64,000 nt of DNA from Shewanella xiamenensis (GTDB lineage Bacteria; Pseudomonadota; Gammaproteobacteria; Enterobacterales; Shewanellaceae), in contig NZ_BMOP01000017.1 of NCBI RefSeq assembly GCF_014647135.1, positions 1 through 64,000 of the forward strand. Direction: 5' to 3'. The notes below the pieces were generated by a model. It had not been told where the DNA came from. It did not search any database and saw only the letters and a list, made by a program, of their open reading frames with translations. Of this stretch, positions 40,830-49,181 are shown one piece after another. Within the stretch, counting starts at the first letter, position 1. The number at the start of each line of letters is the position of its first letter. Both the position numbers and the translations under genes were made by a program.

Positions 40830-41304
40830 GAAGTTTCCACCTTAAGCTCGTGATTGCCTGTGGCGCCCCTGAAACAGGATGATGTCACCACAGAAAAATG
40901 ATTGTTGCTCTTCTCATTTATCTTGAGTCAATTCGATATTTAGCTCTAGCTTAAAAGCATGAGTAAATTGTTGAATTGCTGAGATTTAAGTATGAGTTAT
41001 TGTTACGTTCTTATAATAAAAGTAATATTTTAAGCGTTAATTAGGATATTTTCGCTAAAATTCCCACCTTATATACCCTTTAAAAGTCACTAAAGTCAAT
41101 TTTGACTTGCTAACTGGTGAGATTATCTGCAACTCGCCACCAAATATCGATTTATGTTGATTTTCCTAATATATCGGCACTTTGTTTAGATACCGAACAG
41201 CAAGGGTTTTAAGGCAAAAAACTGCTTCCATCCGTCTTGACAACTTTGTTATGATTGCGACCCGTGAATGGACGTCACTTAACATAGGGTAGTGAGATTA
41301 ATCG
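40830..41304. other. Divergent intergenic region between the peptide transporter and rfaH
   Basis: 475 bases without a credible gene. It must hold the start sites for both divergent genes. A TTGACA at about 41238-41243 and a TATGAT shortly after are too close together to form one promoter, so I do not assign either. AT-rich, no repeat seen. Confidence 0.6.
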
Positions 41305-41805
41305 ATGAAGGCATGGTACCTTTTGTACTGTAAACCTCGTAGTGAAGCGAGGGCACAACAAAATTTAGCTCTTCAAAATTTAGAGACATATTTGCCAATG
41401 GTCTCTGAAGAAAAATCTCAACGCGGTCAGAAGCGGATCTGTCGTGTGCCTTTATTTCCAAATTATTTGTTTATCAATTTTGACCCAAGCCAAACTAGCG
41501 TTAAGCAGGTCCACTCTACTCGCGGTGTGAGTCGTATAGTCAATTGTCAGGAAAGAATGACACCCATTGATGACCGAGTCATTCACGCTATTCGCATGAA
41601 AGAATTAACGCCTTCCCAATCTGTTTTAGACAGCGAATTTGAACTAAAAACAGGGGAAAAAATCCGCTTTAAAGACGGTCCATTTGTTGATTTAGAAGGT
41701 ATTTTTCAAGAAAAATGCCCAAACAAACGTTGCCATGTTTTATTTAATATTATGGGGCAGATCAACACCTTATCTGTACCAGAACACTCAGTTGAACGAG
41801 TGTGA
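41305..41805 (+). CDS. rfaH: Transcription antiterminator RfaH
   Basis: NusG paralogue recruited at ops sites to let RNA polymerase read long polysaccharide operons, and to couple them to translation. The N-terminal NGN domain is clear (KAWYLLYCKPRSEARAQQNL, FPNYLFINFDP, HSTRGVSRIV) and the C-terminal KOW-type domain follows (GEKIRFKDGPFVDLEGIF). 166 aa. An ops element lies 528 bases downstream in the leader of the polysaccharide operon, so the gene sits beside its own target. Confidence 0.95.
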   Translation: MKAWYLLYCKPRSEARAQQNLALQNLETYLPMVSEEKSQRGQKRICRVPLFPNYLFINFDPSQTSVKQVHSTRGVSRIVNCQERMTPIDDRVIHAIRMKELTPSQSVLDSEFELKTGEKIRFKDGPFVDLEGIFQEKCPNKRCHVLFNIMGQINTLSVPEHSVERV

Positions 41806-42332
41806 TTTGTTAATGAGTTCACTTTGCTAAGTAGGATCTTTGCTTAGAGACGTGTAGGACATTTGCTATAGATTGAGTTTTTTGATTTTAAGTAATATTA
41901 AGCCGGAATAAAAAATTTATTTTATTTCAGTGTTTTACATGATTTATTTGTTTTTACATTGTTTATCAAAACAGGTTTTGCACAATAAGTAACCAAAAAC
42001 AATTTATGTGCCCGTTTATTAAACAAGCAATGTAGTGGTTTAGCAGTACAATTTGCGACTCATTTAAGTCGCCAAAACCTGTTTGTACAACTAAAGTTTT
42101 ACTTGGTTTTTATGTTGTAGCAGTATGAGGTTTTAGATTTTCGCTAAGTATTGGCCTTTGGTTTATTGAATCACATAGAGTACTTGATGTGTTAATCGTA
42201 AACTTTAATGGCTTTAGACTTTAATGACTTTAGATTGATGGTAGGTAAAATCTCGTCATCCTAAAATCTTTAACCTTTTGAAAAATTAGAATATTCGCAG
42301 CGCGAAGGGCAATATAGAGGCCGCAATCTATG

Positions 42333-42344
42333 GGCGGTAGCGTG
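42333..42344 (+). promoter_or_regulatory. ops element (RfaH recruitment site)
   Basis: GGCGGTAGCGTG matches the ops consensus exactly, with the preceding ATG also resembling the 3' end of JUMPstart. ops pauses RNA polymerase and its exposed non-template strand recruits RfaH. rfaH is the gene just upstream and a long polysaccharide operon lies downstream. Confidence 0.93.
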
Positions 42345-42651
42345 CCTGAAAGGCATCGAATGAATAGTTTCATTCGTTAAGCTAACGCTGTTAATAATTG
42401 TCTGGAACAATTATTAACAGCGTTAGCTGATCCGAAGGATGAAGTGCTGGATGCACTGAATAAGGCCTCTGGCCGCCACGCGATAGAAGTGTCAGGAACA
42501 CTTCAAAATTGCTTTAGCAAGCCCTCAGGGTGGAGTATATGGATATACGGAATAATCGTTAGCGTGTCTGAAAGAAAAGAAGGACGTTGCTTCGCAACTG
42601 ATAGGACGCCACTACGTGGCTCTAGAATCTAGAAGGAGCGTAGCGACGCTC
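42343..42651 (+). repeat. String of about a dozen consecutive hairpins after ops
   Basis: Perfect inverted repeats follow one another nearly end to end: TGCC/GGCA (42343-42355), CGAATGAA/TTCATTCG (42357-42376), a 22-bp stem with a 5-base loop (42380-42401 with 42407-42428), ATCC/GGAT (42430-42440), AGTGC/GCACT (42443-42457), GGCC/GGCC (42464-42474), GAAGTGT/ACACTTC (42486-42504), TTGCT/AGCAA (42509-42520), CCCT/AGGG (42522-42530), GTATAT/ATATAC (42535-42548), GTTGC/GCAAC (42586-42598), GCCAC/GTGGC (42608-42620) and GAGCGT/ACGCTC (42636-42651). Loops are mostly 2 to 5 bases. Confidence 0.88.
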
Positions 42652-42696
42652 TGCTGTATCATTGTTTTCCATCTTTAACCCAATCGGAGATATCTG

Positions 42697-45186
42697 GTGT
42701 TACAACAAATCAAAAAATTCATCATAGTGGGTTTAAGTGCCACGATATTGATGGGCACTCAGGCGCAAGCCGTTACGCCCTCTCCGCAGATGATTGAACA
42801 ATTCAAGCAATTACCTAAGTCAGAGCAAGAACGTTTAGCTCGCCAGTACGGTATTGATCCGTCAATGATAACTGGAGCCTCACCAGCCGCTACGGTTGTT
42901 GAAAATCCAACCGTGGTGACGCCACGAACGGAAAACGGTAACAGTGTCGTTGATCAATCAGAAGACGATAAGCTTAATCAGGCAACTAAAACTGAAGCGA
43001 ATGTCGAAGCAATTGAAAGCAAAAAAGAAAATGAGCTAAAACGCTTTGGCTACGATCTTTTTGCGGGCTCACCCAGTACCTTTGCCCCCGTTTCAGATGT
43101 GCCAGTGCCCGCAGAATATATGATGGGCCCTGGTGATACCTTAAACGTGCAACTTTTTGGTAAAGAAAACAATCAGTTTACATTAACTGTTGGCCGCGAT
43201 GGCGCAGTGCAATTCCCGAATTTGGGCCCAATTTCACTTGTTGGTTTAACCTTTGCTGAAACACGTGAATTATTACAGCAAAAAATCAGCCAAAGCATGA
43301 TAGGTATTGAGTCCAACATCACTATGGGTGAGTTGCGTTCAATCCGAATTTTTGTGGCCGGTGACGCATATAAACCAGGTTCTTACACCGTATCGAGTCT
43401 ATCAACAATTACTCAAGCCTTGTTTATCTCTGGTGGGGTAAATGAAATTGGTAGCTTGCGTAATATCCAATTAAAGCGCTCAGGTAACACTATTGGCCGT
43501 TTAGACTTGTATGATTTATTGCTGCGTGGCGATGCTTCAGGTGATATGCGCTTGCAATCTGGCGATGTAGTGTTTATTCCATCAGCGGGTGGCACCGTTA
43601 GCGTGATTGGTGAAGTGCGTCGCCCTGCGATTTACGAGCTTAAAAATAACGAGACCATGGCAGATGTGATTAACATGGCCAGTGGCTTAAATCCTGGCGC
43701 TTATCCCAAAGCCAGTACTATCGAGCGCTATAGTCGTGATGCGGTAAAAACTGTTGTTACCGTTGATTTAACTGAAAACTCAGGCCTAAGCACGCTGGCT
43801 AAAAATGGCGATCTACTCAATGTGCGCTCAGCCTCAAGCCGTATTGATAATGCAATCACCCTTGCTGGTGCGGTAATTCGCCCTGGTAAATATCAATGGA
43901 CTAACGGTTTAACCGTTGCTGACTTATTGCCTTCAATTTGGGGGGATCTAACCATCTCCGCCGACTTGGATTACAGTCTACTCGTTCGAGAGATCAACCA
44001 ACGCGGCGATATTGAAGTTGAGCGGATTAATCTTGGCCGTGCCATTGGAGAACCAAAATCCCATTACAACATTCCGCTAAAACCACGGGATTCAGTCATC
44101 GTATTTGACTATGCCGACCGTGAAGAGCTGCTTAAGCCCATCATTAAAAAGCTAAAAGAGCAAAGCCGTTTTGGTGATGCCGCCAAACTGGTCAATATCA
44201 ATGGAAATGTTCGCTTCCCTGGGCAGTATCCAATAACGGTTAATGCGGATGTTAAAGAATTACTCATTGCAGCAGGTGGTTTAGAAGAAGGTGCATACAC
44301 TTTATCTGCTGAACTGACTCGCCAGCAAGTGTCAGAGCAAAATGGTGTCACAGTGGAGCATGTGCAGTTAAGCTTAGATCGCGTTATGCAAAATGATCCT
44401 GCCGCCAATATTAAACTGCAAAGCCGTGACATCTTAACTGTACGTACGTTGCCTGACTGGCAAGAAACCCGCTGGGTGACTATCAAGGGTGAAGTTAAAT
44501 TCCCTGGTACTTACAGCATCCAGCGCGGCGAAACCTTAAAAGAGGTGCTTGCCCGAGCAGGCGGTATGACAAGTGATGCCGCACCACGTAGTGCAGTCTT
44601 TTTACGTAAATCTATCCAAGAAAAAGAACAGCAAGAGATTGCCAAACTTGCCGACGAACTGCGCCGAGAGATTGCTGCTAAAGCCTTGACCAAAGATACT
44701 CCAACAGTGGGTTATAACGACGCTCAAATGATGTTAAATCAGTTGGAAAATGTAAAAACCGTTGGCCGTTTAGTCGTTGATATTAATGCCATTGAATTAG
44801 GCATCGAAAGTGCCAATTTAATGTTAGAAGACGCCGATACTCTTTATATTCCAGCAACTAACCAAACCGTATCAGTTATGGGCCAAGTACAACACCCAAG
44901 TACTCATCGCTATAAACCGGGTTTAACCTATGAGCAATACTTAGCCTTATCCGGTGGCCCGCGTAAACGTGCTGATGAATCACGTACTTACATATTAAAA
45001 GCCGATGGCGCGGTACAAATGCCAGAATCTTCAATGTGGTTTACTGGTGGCAGCTCAATGGAGCCAGGCGACACTATCGTTGTACCATTAGATACCGAAT
45101 ACAAAGATAACCTCACGCTATGGACGCAAGTGACCGGCATTATCTATAACACCGCTGTGGCTGTATCCGCGATATCGGGGATATAA
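42697..45186 (+). CDS. Large SLBB-domain polysaccharide export protein (Wza-like)
   Basis: Outer-membrane polysaccharide export family. A signal peptide (about 1-26, ending AQA) leads a helical segment, then the Poly_export domain (about 140-215, YMMGPGDTLNVQLFG) and at least five SLBB-type repeats through the rest (for example VFVAGDAYKPGSYTV, INGNVRFPGQYPITV, IKGEVKFPGTYSIQ, VMGQVQHPSTHRY). 829 aa, about twice E. coli Wza. No lipobox cysteine is seen at the signal end. GTG 42697 is preceded by CGGAGA. It is the first gene after ops. No Wzc-type kinase is adjacent. Confidence 0.9.
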   Translation: MLQQIKKFIIVGLSATILMGTQAQAVTPSPQMIEQFKQLPKSEQERLARQYGIDPSMITGASPAATVVENPTVVTPRTENGNSVVDQSEDDKLNQATKTEANVEAIESKKENELKRFGYDLFAGSPSTFAPVSDVPVPAEYMMGPGDTLNVQLFGKENNQFTLTVGRDGAVQFPNLGPISLVGLTFAETRELLQQKISQSMIGIESNITMGELRSIRIFVAGDAYKPGSYTVSSLSTITQALFISGGVNEIGSLRNIQLKRSGNTIGRLDLYDLLLRGDASGDMRLQSGDVVFIPSAGGTVSVIGEVRRPAIYELKNNETMADVINMASGLNPGAYPKASTIERYSRDAVKTVVTVDLTENSGLSTLAKNGDLLNVRSASSRIDNAITLAGAVIRPGKYQWTNGLTVADLLPSIWGDLTISADLDYSLLVREINQRGDIEVERINLGRAIGEPKSHYNIPLKPRDSVIVFDYADREELLKPIIKKLKEQSRFGDAAKLVNINGNVRFPGQYPITVNADVKELLIAAGGLEEGAYTLSAELTRQQVSEQNGVTVEHVQLSLDRVMQNDPAANIKLQSRDILTVRTLPDWQETRWVTIKGEVKFPGTYSIQRGETLKEVLARAGGMTSDAAPRSAVFLRKSIQEKEQQEIAKLADELRREIAAKALTKDTPTVGYNDAQMMLNQLENVKTVGRLVVDINAIELGIESANLMLEDADTLYIPATNQTVSVMGQVQHPSTHRYKPGLTYEQYLALSGGPRKRADESRTYILKADGAVQMPESSMWFTGGSSMEPGDTIVVPLDTEYKDNLTLWTQVTGIIYNTAVAVSAISGI

Positions 45187-45310
45187 CGCCACGGTGTGGC
45201 AAGAATCTAGGGCGTTGCTTCGCAACTGCTAGGACGCAGCAAAAAGCGCTGCTCTAGAACGCCACTGCGTGGCTCTAGAATCTAGAAGTCGCGTAGCGAC
45301 GCTCTGCTTT
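45187..45310 (+). repeat. CTAG-rich hairpin repeat, copy 5
   Basis: Between the export gene and the four-helix-bundle gene: GCCAC-ggt-GTGGC (45188-45200), GTTGC-ttc-GCAAC (45214-45226), GCAGC/GCTGC (45236-45252), GCCAC-tgc-GTGGC (45261-45273), TCTAGAATCTAGA and GTCGC-gta-GCGAC (45288-45300). The second half is nearly the same as 42585-42655. Copy 4 is the end of the ops leader. Confidence 0.8.
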
Positions 45311-45341
45311 TCCTCGATTCTCGCGACTGAAAGGAGCTCTC

Positions 45342-45695
45342 ATGCGATTCGAACAACTGGATGTTTGGAAACGAGCTTCGAGATTATCTTGTCAAATATA
45401 TCAAGTGACAGAATCAGTAAGTAATTGGGGTTTTAAAGATCAAATAACCCGTTCAGGATTATCTGTCCCTTCAAATATTGCTGAGGGTGAAGAGCGTGAA
45501 ACACTAAAAGATCAAATTCGCTTTTTGTACTATGCCAAAGGCTCTCTAGGAGAGCTAGTCACCCAACTTTATATAGGTATTGAAGTTGGATATTTGGCAA
45601 AGGAACCCACGTTACTTATGGTTCAAGAAGCAAAAGAATTAGCCAAAATCTTAGGTGCAATTATCAAACAAAAGCAAAGTAAGAGTAAAAGCTAA
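45342..45695 (+). CDS. Four-helix-bundle protein of the 23S rRNA intervening-sequence (S23) family
   Basis: 117 aa with the family hallmarks: FEQLDVWKRASRL at the N-terminus, FKDQITRSGLSVPSNIAEGEER in the second helix, and an all-helical remainder with GSLGELVTQL. Homologues occur in rRNA intervening sequences and scattered in polysaccharide loci; they are structurally related to Avd of diversity-generating retroelements, but no reverse transcriptase is here. It is flanked on both sides by the CTAG-rich hairpin repeats, as if the gene and repeats formed a cassette. Function unknown. Confidence 0.9.
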   Translation: MRFEQLDVWKRASRLSCQIYQVTESVSNWGFKDQITRSGLSVPSNIAEGEERETLKDQIRFLYYAKGSLGELVTQLYIGIEVGYLAKEPTLLMVQEAKELAKILGAIIKQKQSKSKS

Positions 45696-45895
45696 GAAGA
45701 ACGCAGCAAAGAGCACTGCTCTAGAATGGCCTTCGGCCTCTAGAACGCCACTACGTGGCTTTAGAATCTAGAAGTCGCGAAGCGACGCTCTGCTCTTTCT
45801 ATAAGGGCGCAGCCCGCTCTGCTTTAAGCTTTTTGCCTTTATAGAAGCGCAGCGCTCTCGCCGCGCAGCGTACTAGAATCTAGAATCTGAAGAAT
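45696..45895 (+). repeat. CTAG-rich hairpin repeat, copy 6
   Basis: 200 bases between the four-helix gene and wzz: GGCC-ttc-GGCC, GCCAC-tac-GTGGC, GTCGC-gaa-GCGAC, GGGC-gca-GCCC and two CTAGAATCTAGAA-type junctions (near 45772 and 45874-45888). It lies directly before the wzz start. Confidence 0.8.
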
Positions 45896-45897
45896 CA

Positions 45898-46872
45898 ATG
45901 AATACACAAATTACTCAAAATCCAAATACATACCAATCCGACGCCAGGTTTCCTCAAGTGCAAGACGACGAAATCGATCTTCGAGAGCTTTTTGCCGTCA
46001 TCTGGCAAGGTAAATGGCTCATTATTGCCGTAACCGCTGTTTTTGCGATTGCCTCTGTCGCCTTTGCTATTTTGCAACCCAATATCTATAAATCCGAAGC
46101 TTTGTTGGCGCCAGCATCAGAGGAGCAGGGCGGTGGCTTAAGTGCCTTGGCATCGCAGTTTGGTGGTTTAGCCAGCCTTGCTGGGGTTAACCTCGGCGGT
46201 AAAGGTGGTACTGATAAAACCCAGCTTGCGATTGAAGTATTAAAATCTCGCCAATTTACCAGTGATTTTATTCAAAAGCACAATATACTTGCCGATTTAA
46301 TGGCCGCAAAAAAATGGGATAGGGATACGGATAAAATTATCTACGACCCTGAGCTATATAACGAGCAAACCAATACTTGGGTGCGTGAAGTTAAAGCGCC
46401 ATTTAAACCTGAGCCATCAATGCAAGAGGCCTATAAAGAATTCAGTAAAATCATCGCAGTTAATAAAGATAAAGAATCTGGCATGGTGACCATTTCAGTA
46501 GAGCATTTATCGCCAACCGTTGCCCAGCAATGGGTCACTTGGTTAATCCAAGATATTAATAAAGTGATGAAAGAGCGCGATGTCGCTGAAGCACACCGGA
46601 GTACTGAGTTTTTAAATCAACAAATCGCCTTAACCAATGTCGCCGATATTAAAACTGTACTTTACAAATTGATTGAAGAGCAGGCAAAAACCATCATGTT
46701 TGCCGAAGTTCGCGATGAATACGTATTTAAAACTATCGATCCCGCATTAGCGCCTGAGGAAAAGGCCAAACCCAAACGTGCATTAATTTGCGTTTTAGGC
46801 ACCATGCTCGGCGGCATGTTAGGTGTAATGATAGTGTTGGTAAGGCATTTTATGAGAAAAGAACAAAACTAG
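45898..46872 (+). CDS. wzz: Polysaccharide chain-length regulator Wzz
   Basis: Inner-membrane co-polymerase setting O-antigen chain length. At 324 aa it has an N-terminal Wzz domain with DDEIDLRELFAVIWQGKW, first membrane helix about residues 39-60, a large periplasmic helical domain, and a C-terminal membrane helix (about 295-315) with the Pro/Gly-rich PKRALICVLGTMLGG. ATG at 45898; no kinase domain is attached. Confidence 0.92.
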   Translation: MNTQITQNPNTYQSDARFPQVQDDEIDLRELFAVIWQGKWLIIAVTAVFAIASVAFAILQPNIYKSEALLAPASEEQGGGLSALASQFGGLASLAGVNLGGKGGTDKTQLAIEVLKSRQFTSDFIQKHNILADLMAAKKWDRDTDKIIYDPELYNEQTNTWVREVKAPFKPEPSMQEAYKEFSKIIAVNKDKESGMVTISVEHLSPTVAQQWVTWLIQDINKVMKERDVAEAHRSTEFLNQQIALTNVADIKTVLYKLIEEQAKTIMFAEVRDEYVFKTIDPALAPEEKAKPKRALICVLGTMLGGMLGVMIVLVRHFMRKEQN

Positions 46873-47091
46873 AGATTTAAAAAAAAAAAAAGGGCCTATT
46901 GGGACTGTTTAAGGAAAAGCAGTAAAACTTAGGCTTTACAAGAGATGGCTAAGATATAGCTGTCTCAAAATGGATGAAAAGTGTCTCAGCTTGGTTTTGA
47001 AGGCTGAGATAAAAATGTGAAAAATTTCTCTGTTTGTCCCCCTTTATTGACCATATAAATGGTTACATTCAACAATTATTGGTAGTAAATA
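46873..47091 (+). other. Intergenic region with a 13-A homopolymer
   Basis: 219 bases between wzz and rfbB. It has a run of 13 As (46879-46891) five bases after the wzz stop. No clear terminator or promoter was assigned. The run is non-coding, so slippage there would not change a protein. Confidence 0.6.
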
Positions 47092-48171
47092 ATGAAAATA
47101 CTCGTTACTGGCGGCGCAGGTTTTATTGGCTCAGCAGTCGTTCGTCATATCATCAACAACACTCAAGATAGCGTCATTAACCTTGATAAATTGACTTATG
47201 CAGGCAATTTAGAATCACTTGTGAGCGTGGCGGCAAGTGAGCGCTACACATTTGAGCAAGTAGATATTTGTGATCGCGCTGAGCTTGATAGAGTCTTTTC
47301 ACAACACCAACCTGACGCAGTAATGCATTTGGCGGCAGAGTCCCATGTTGACCGTTCAATTACCGGCCCTGCAGATTTTATTCAAACCAATATTGTAGGC
47401 ACTTACACGCTACTCGAAGCCGCCCGCCAATATTGGACGCAACTTGATGCTGAGCGTAAATCAGCATTCCGCTTTCACCATATTTCAACAGATGAAGTGT
47501 ATGGCGACTTGCCACATCCAGATGAACAAGAAGGACAAGCAGTCAATCAAGAGCTGCCTCTATTTACCGAGACCACGCCTTATGCACCTAGCAGCCCATA
47601 TTCTGCTTCTAAAGCTTCTAGCGACCATTTAGTTCGCGCTTGGCTGCGTACCTATGGCCTGCCGACGATTGTGACTAATTGTTCCAATAACTATGGTCCG
47701 TATCACTTCCCTGAAAAATTAATTCCCTTAGTGATTTTAAATGCCCTCGAAGGCAAGCCATTACCCATTTACGGTAAAGGCGACCAGATCCGCGATTGGT
47801 TATATGTCGAAGACCATGCCCGCGCACTATACAAAGTGGTCACCGAAGGCAAAGTCGGCGAAACCTACAATATTGGTGGGCATAACGAGAAACAAAACCT
47901 AGAAGTGGTGCAAACTATTTGTAGCATATTGGACTCATTAGTCCCTAAAGCCACGCCTTATACAGATCAAATCACCTATGTCACAGATAGGCCTGGCCAC
48001 GATCGCCGCTATGCAATCGATGCGACCAAAATGAGTGCTGAGCTAAACTGGCAACCACAAGAGACCTTTGCGACTGGCCTGCGTAAAACCATTGAATGGT
48101 ATCTGTCTAATCAACAATGGTGCCAACATGTTCAAGACGGCACCTATCAGCGTGAGCGTTTAGGCATCTAA
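47092..48171 (+). CDS. rfbB: dTDP-glucose 4,6-dehydratase RfbB (RmlB)
   Basis: Second step of dTDP-deoxysugar synthesis: forms dTDP-4-keto-6-deoxyglucose with NAD. Short-chain dehydrogenase fold: [13 protein letters not shown] at residues 7-19, the catalytic-site STDEVYGDL, and the YSASK catalytic Tyr/Lys near residue 170. 359 aa. Its product feeds both the RfbC/RfbD rhamnose branch and the FdtA/FdtB branch encoded downstream. Confidence 0.97.
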   Translation: MKILVTGGAGFIGSAVVRHIINNTQDSVINLDKLTYAGNLESLVSVAASERYTFEQVDICDRAELDRVFSQHQPDAVMHLAAESHVDRSITGPADFIQTNIVGTYTLLEAARQYWTQLDAERKSAFRFHHISTDEVYGDLPHPDEQEGQAVNQELPLFTETTPYAPSSPYSASKASSDHLVRAWLRTYGLPTIVTNCSNNYGPYHFPEKLIPLVILNALEGKPLPIYGKGDQIRDWLYVEDHARALYKVVTEGKVGETYNIGGHNEKQNLEVVQTICSILDSLVPKATPYTDQITYVTDRPGHDRRYAIDATKMSAELNWQPQETFATGLRKTIEWYLSNQQWCQHVQDGTYQRERLGI

Positions 48172-48242
48172 TCTCTTTAACAACTTTATTTTAAAGGCCT
48201 AGTTTTTACCTAGAGCCTATTTAATTAGGAACTTTTTTTTAA

Positions 48243-49103
48243 ATGAAAGGAATTATTTTAGCCGGCGGTTCAGGTACACGGTTGTATCCACTCACTCGAG
48301 GTGTGTCAAAACAACTGTTGCCAATTTATGATAAACCAATGATTTATTATCCTTTATCTACGCTTATGTTAGCGGGCATTCGCGATATATTGGTTATCAC
48401 TACCCCAGAAGATAACGAAAGCTTTAAACGCTTATTAGGTGATGGCTCCGATTTTGGTATCCGCTTGCAATTTGCAGTACAACCTAGCCCTGATGGCTTG
48501 GCGCAAGCCTTTATTATTGGCGAAGATTTTATTGGCAACGATGCAGTCTGTTTGGTGCTGGGCGATAACATCTTCTACGGCCAATCATTCAGCAAAACCC
48601 TGAGAAATGCTGCGAGCCGACTAACAGGGGCAACTGTTTTCGGTTATCAAGTGAAAGACCCAGAGCGTTTTGGCGTGGTGGAATTTGATGCAGAGATGAA
48701 GGCGATTTCTATTGAAGAAAAACCACTAAAACCAAAATCCAATTATGCGGTGACTGGACTCTATTTTTACGACAACAAAGTGGTTGAACTAGCAAAGCAA
48801 GTTAAACCTTCTCACCGTGGTGAGCTTGAAATCACCACCCTTAATGAGATGTATCTTAATGCGGGTGAGTTAAATGTAGAATTACTCGGTCGTGGATTTG
48901 CTTGGCTAGATACCGGCACCCATGAGAGCCTGCATGAAGCCTCATCCTTTGTGCAAACCATTGAGCATGTTCAAGGCCTTAAAGTCGCGTGTCTTGAAGA
49001 GATTGCCTATCGCAATGGTTGGTTAACCGCTGAACAGTTACTTGAACTCGCAAAACCCATGCTGAAAAACGACTATGGGCAGTATTTGGCACACTTAAAG
49101 TAG
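48243..49103 (+). CDS. rfbA: Glucose-1-phosphate thymidylyltransferase RfbA (RmlA)
   Basis: First step: dTTP + glucose-1-phosphate to dTDP-glucose. The signature [11 protein letters not shown] lies at residues 8-18, with [23 protein letters not shown] and [10 protein letters not shown] further on. 286 aa, as expected. It follows rfbB by 71 bases. Confidence 0.97.
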   Translation: MKGIILAGGSGTRLYPLTRGVSKQLLPIYDKPMIYYPLSTLMLAGIRDILVITTPEDNESFKRLLGDGSDFGIRLQFAVQPSPDGLAQAFIIGEDFIGNDAVCLVLGDNIFYGQSFSKTLRNAASRLTGATVFGYQVKDPERFGVVEFDAEMKAISIEEKPLKPKSNYAVTGLYFYDNKVVELAKQVKPSHRGELEITTLNEMYLNAGELNVELLGRGFAWLDTGTHESLHEASSFVQTIEHVQGLKVACLEEIAYRNGWLTAEQLLELAKPMLKNDYGQYLAHLK

Positions 49104-49120
49104 TCTTGATTACTTTGTGT

Positions 49121-49150
49121 TGAATGTTGAGTTTTCTGTCTCAGCATTCA
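49121..49150 (+). repeat. Imperfect stem-loop, related to sequence in fdtB
   Basis: TGAATGTTGAG (49121-49131) pairs with CTCAGCATTCA (49140-49150) with one G-T wobble and an 8-base loop. The right arm is identical to an 11-base stretch inside fdtB (52372-52382). A related CATTCAACATT sequence lies before rfbC. Confidence 0.7.
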
Positions 49151-49181
49151 GCATTCACCTCATAATTAACAATTTGACACT

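Larger units (their letters stand above)
41806..42696 (+). other. Long untranslated leader of the polysaccharide operon
   Basis: About 890 bases between rfaH and the SLBB export gene. The first 500 bases are AT-rich with no clear ORF and probably carry the operon promoter, which I could not assign. From 42333 there is an ops element, then a dense series of small hairpins to 42651, then the ribosome site of the export gene (CGGAGA 42685-42690). A 62-codon open frame at 42444-42632 follows the hairpin string and is probably not coding. Confidence 0.75.

Noticed and set aside
41238..41265. TTGACA followed by TATGAT as the rfaH promoter
   Set aside because: Only seven bases separate them, far from the 16-18 needed.
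42444..42632. 62-codon open frame in the ops leader as a leader peptide
   Set aside because: It begins with GTG lacking a ribosome site and its sequence is fully explained by the hairpin string.
45187..45895. CRISPR or diversity-generating retroelement around the four-helix gene
   Set aside because: Repeats are irregular modules without equal spacers, and no cas gene, template repeat or reverse transcriptase is present.
46879..46891. 13-A run as a phase-variation switch
   Set aside because: It lies after the wzz stop codon and outside any open frame or promoter spacer that I can identify.
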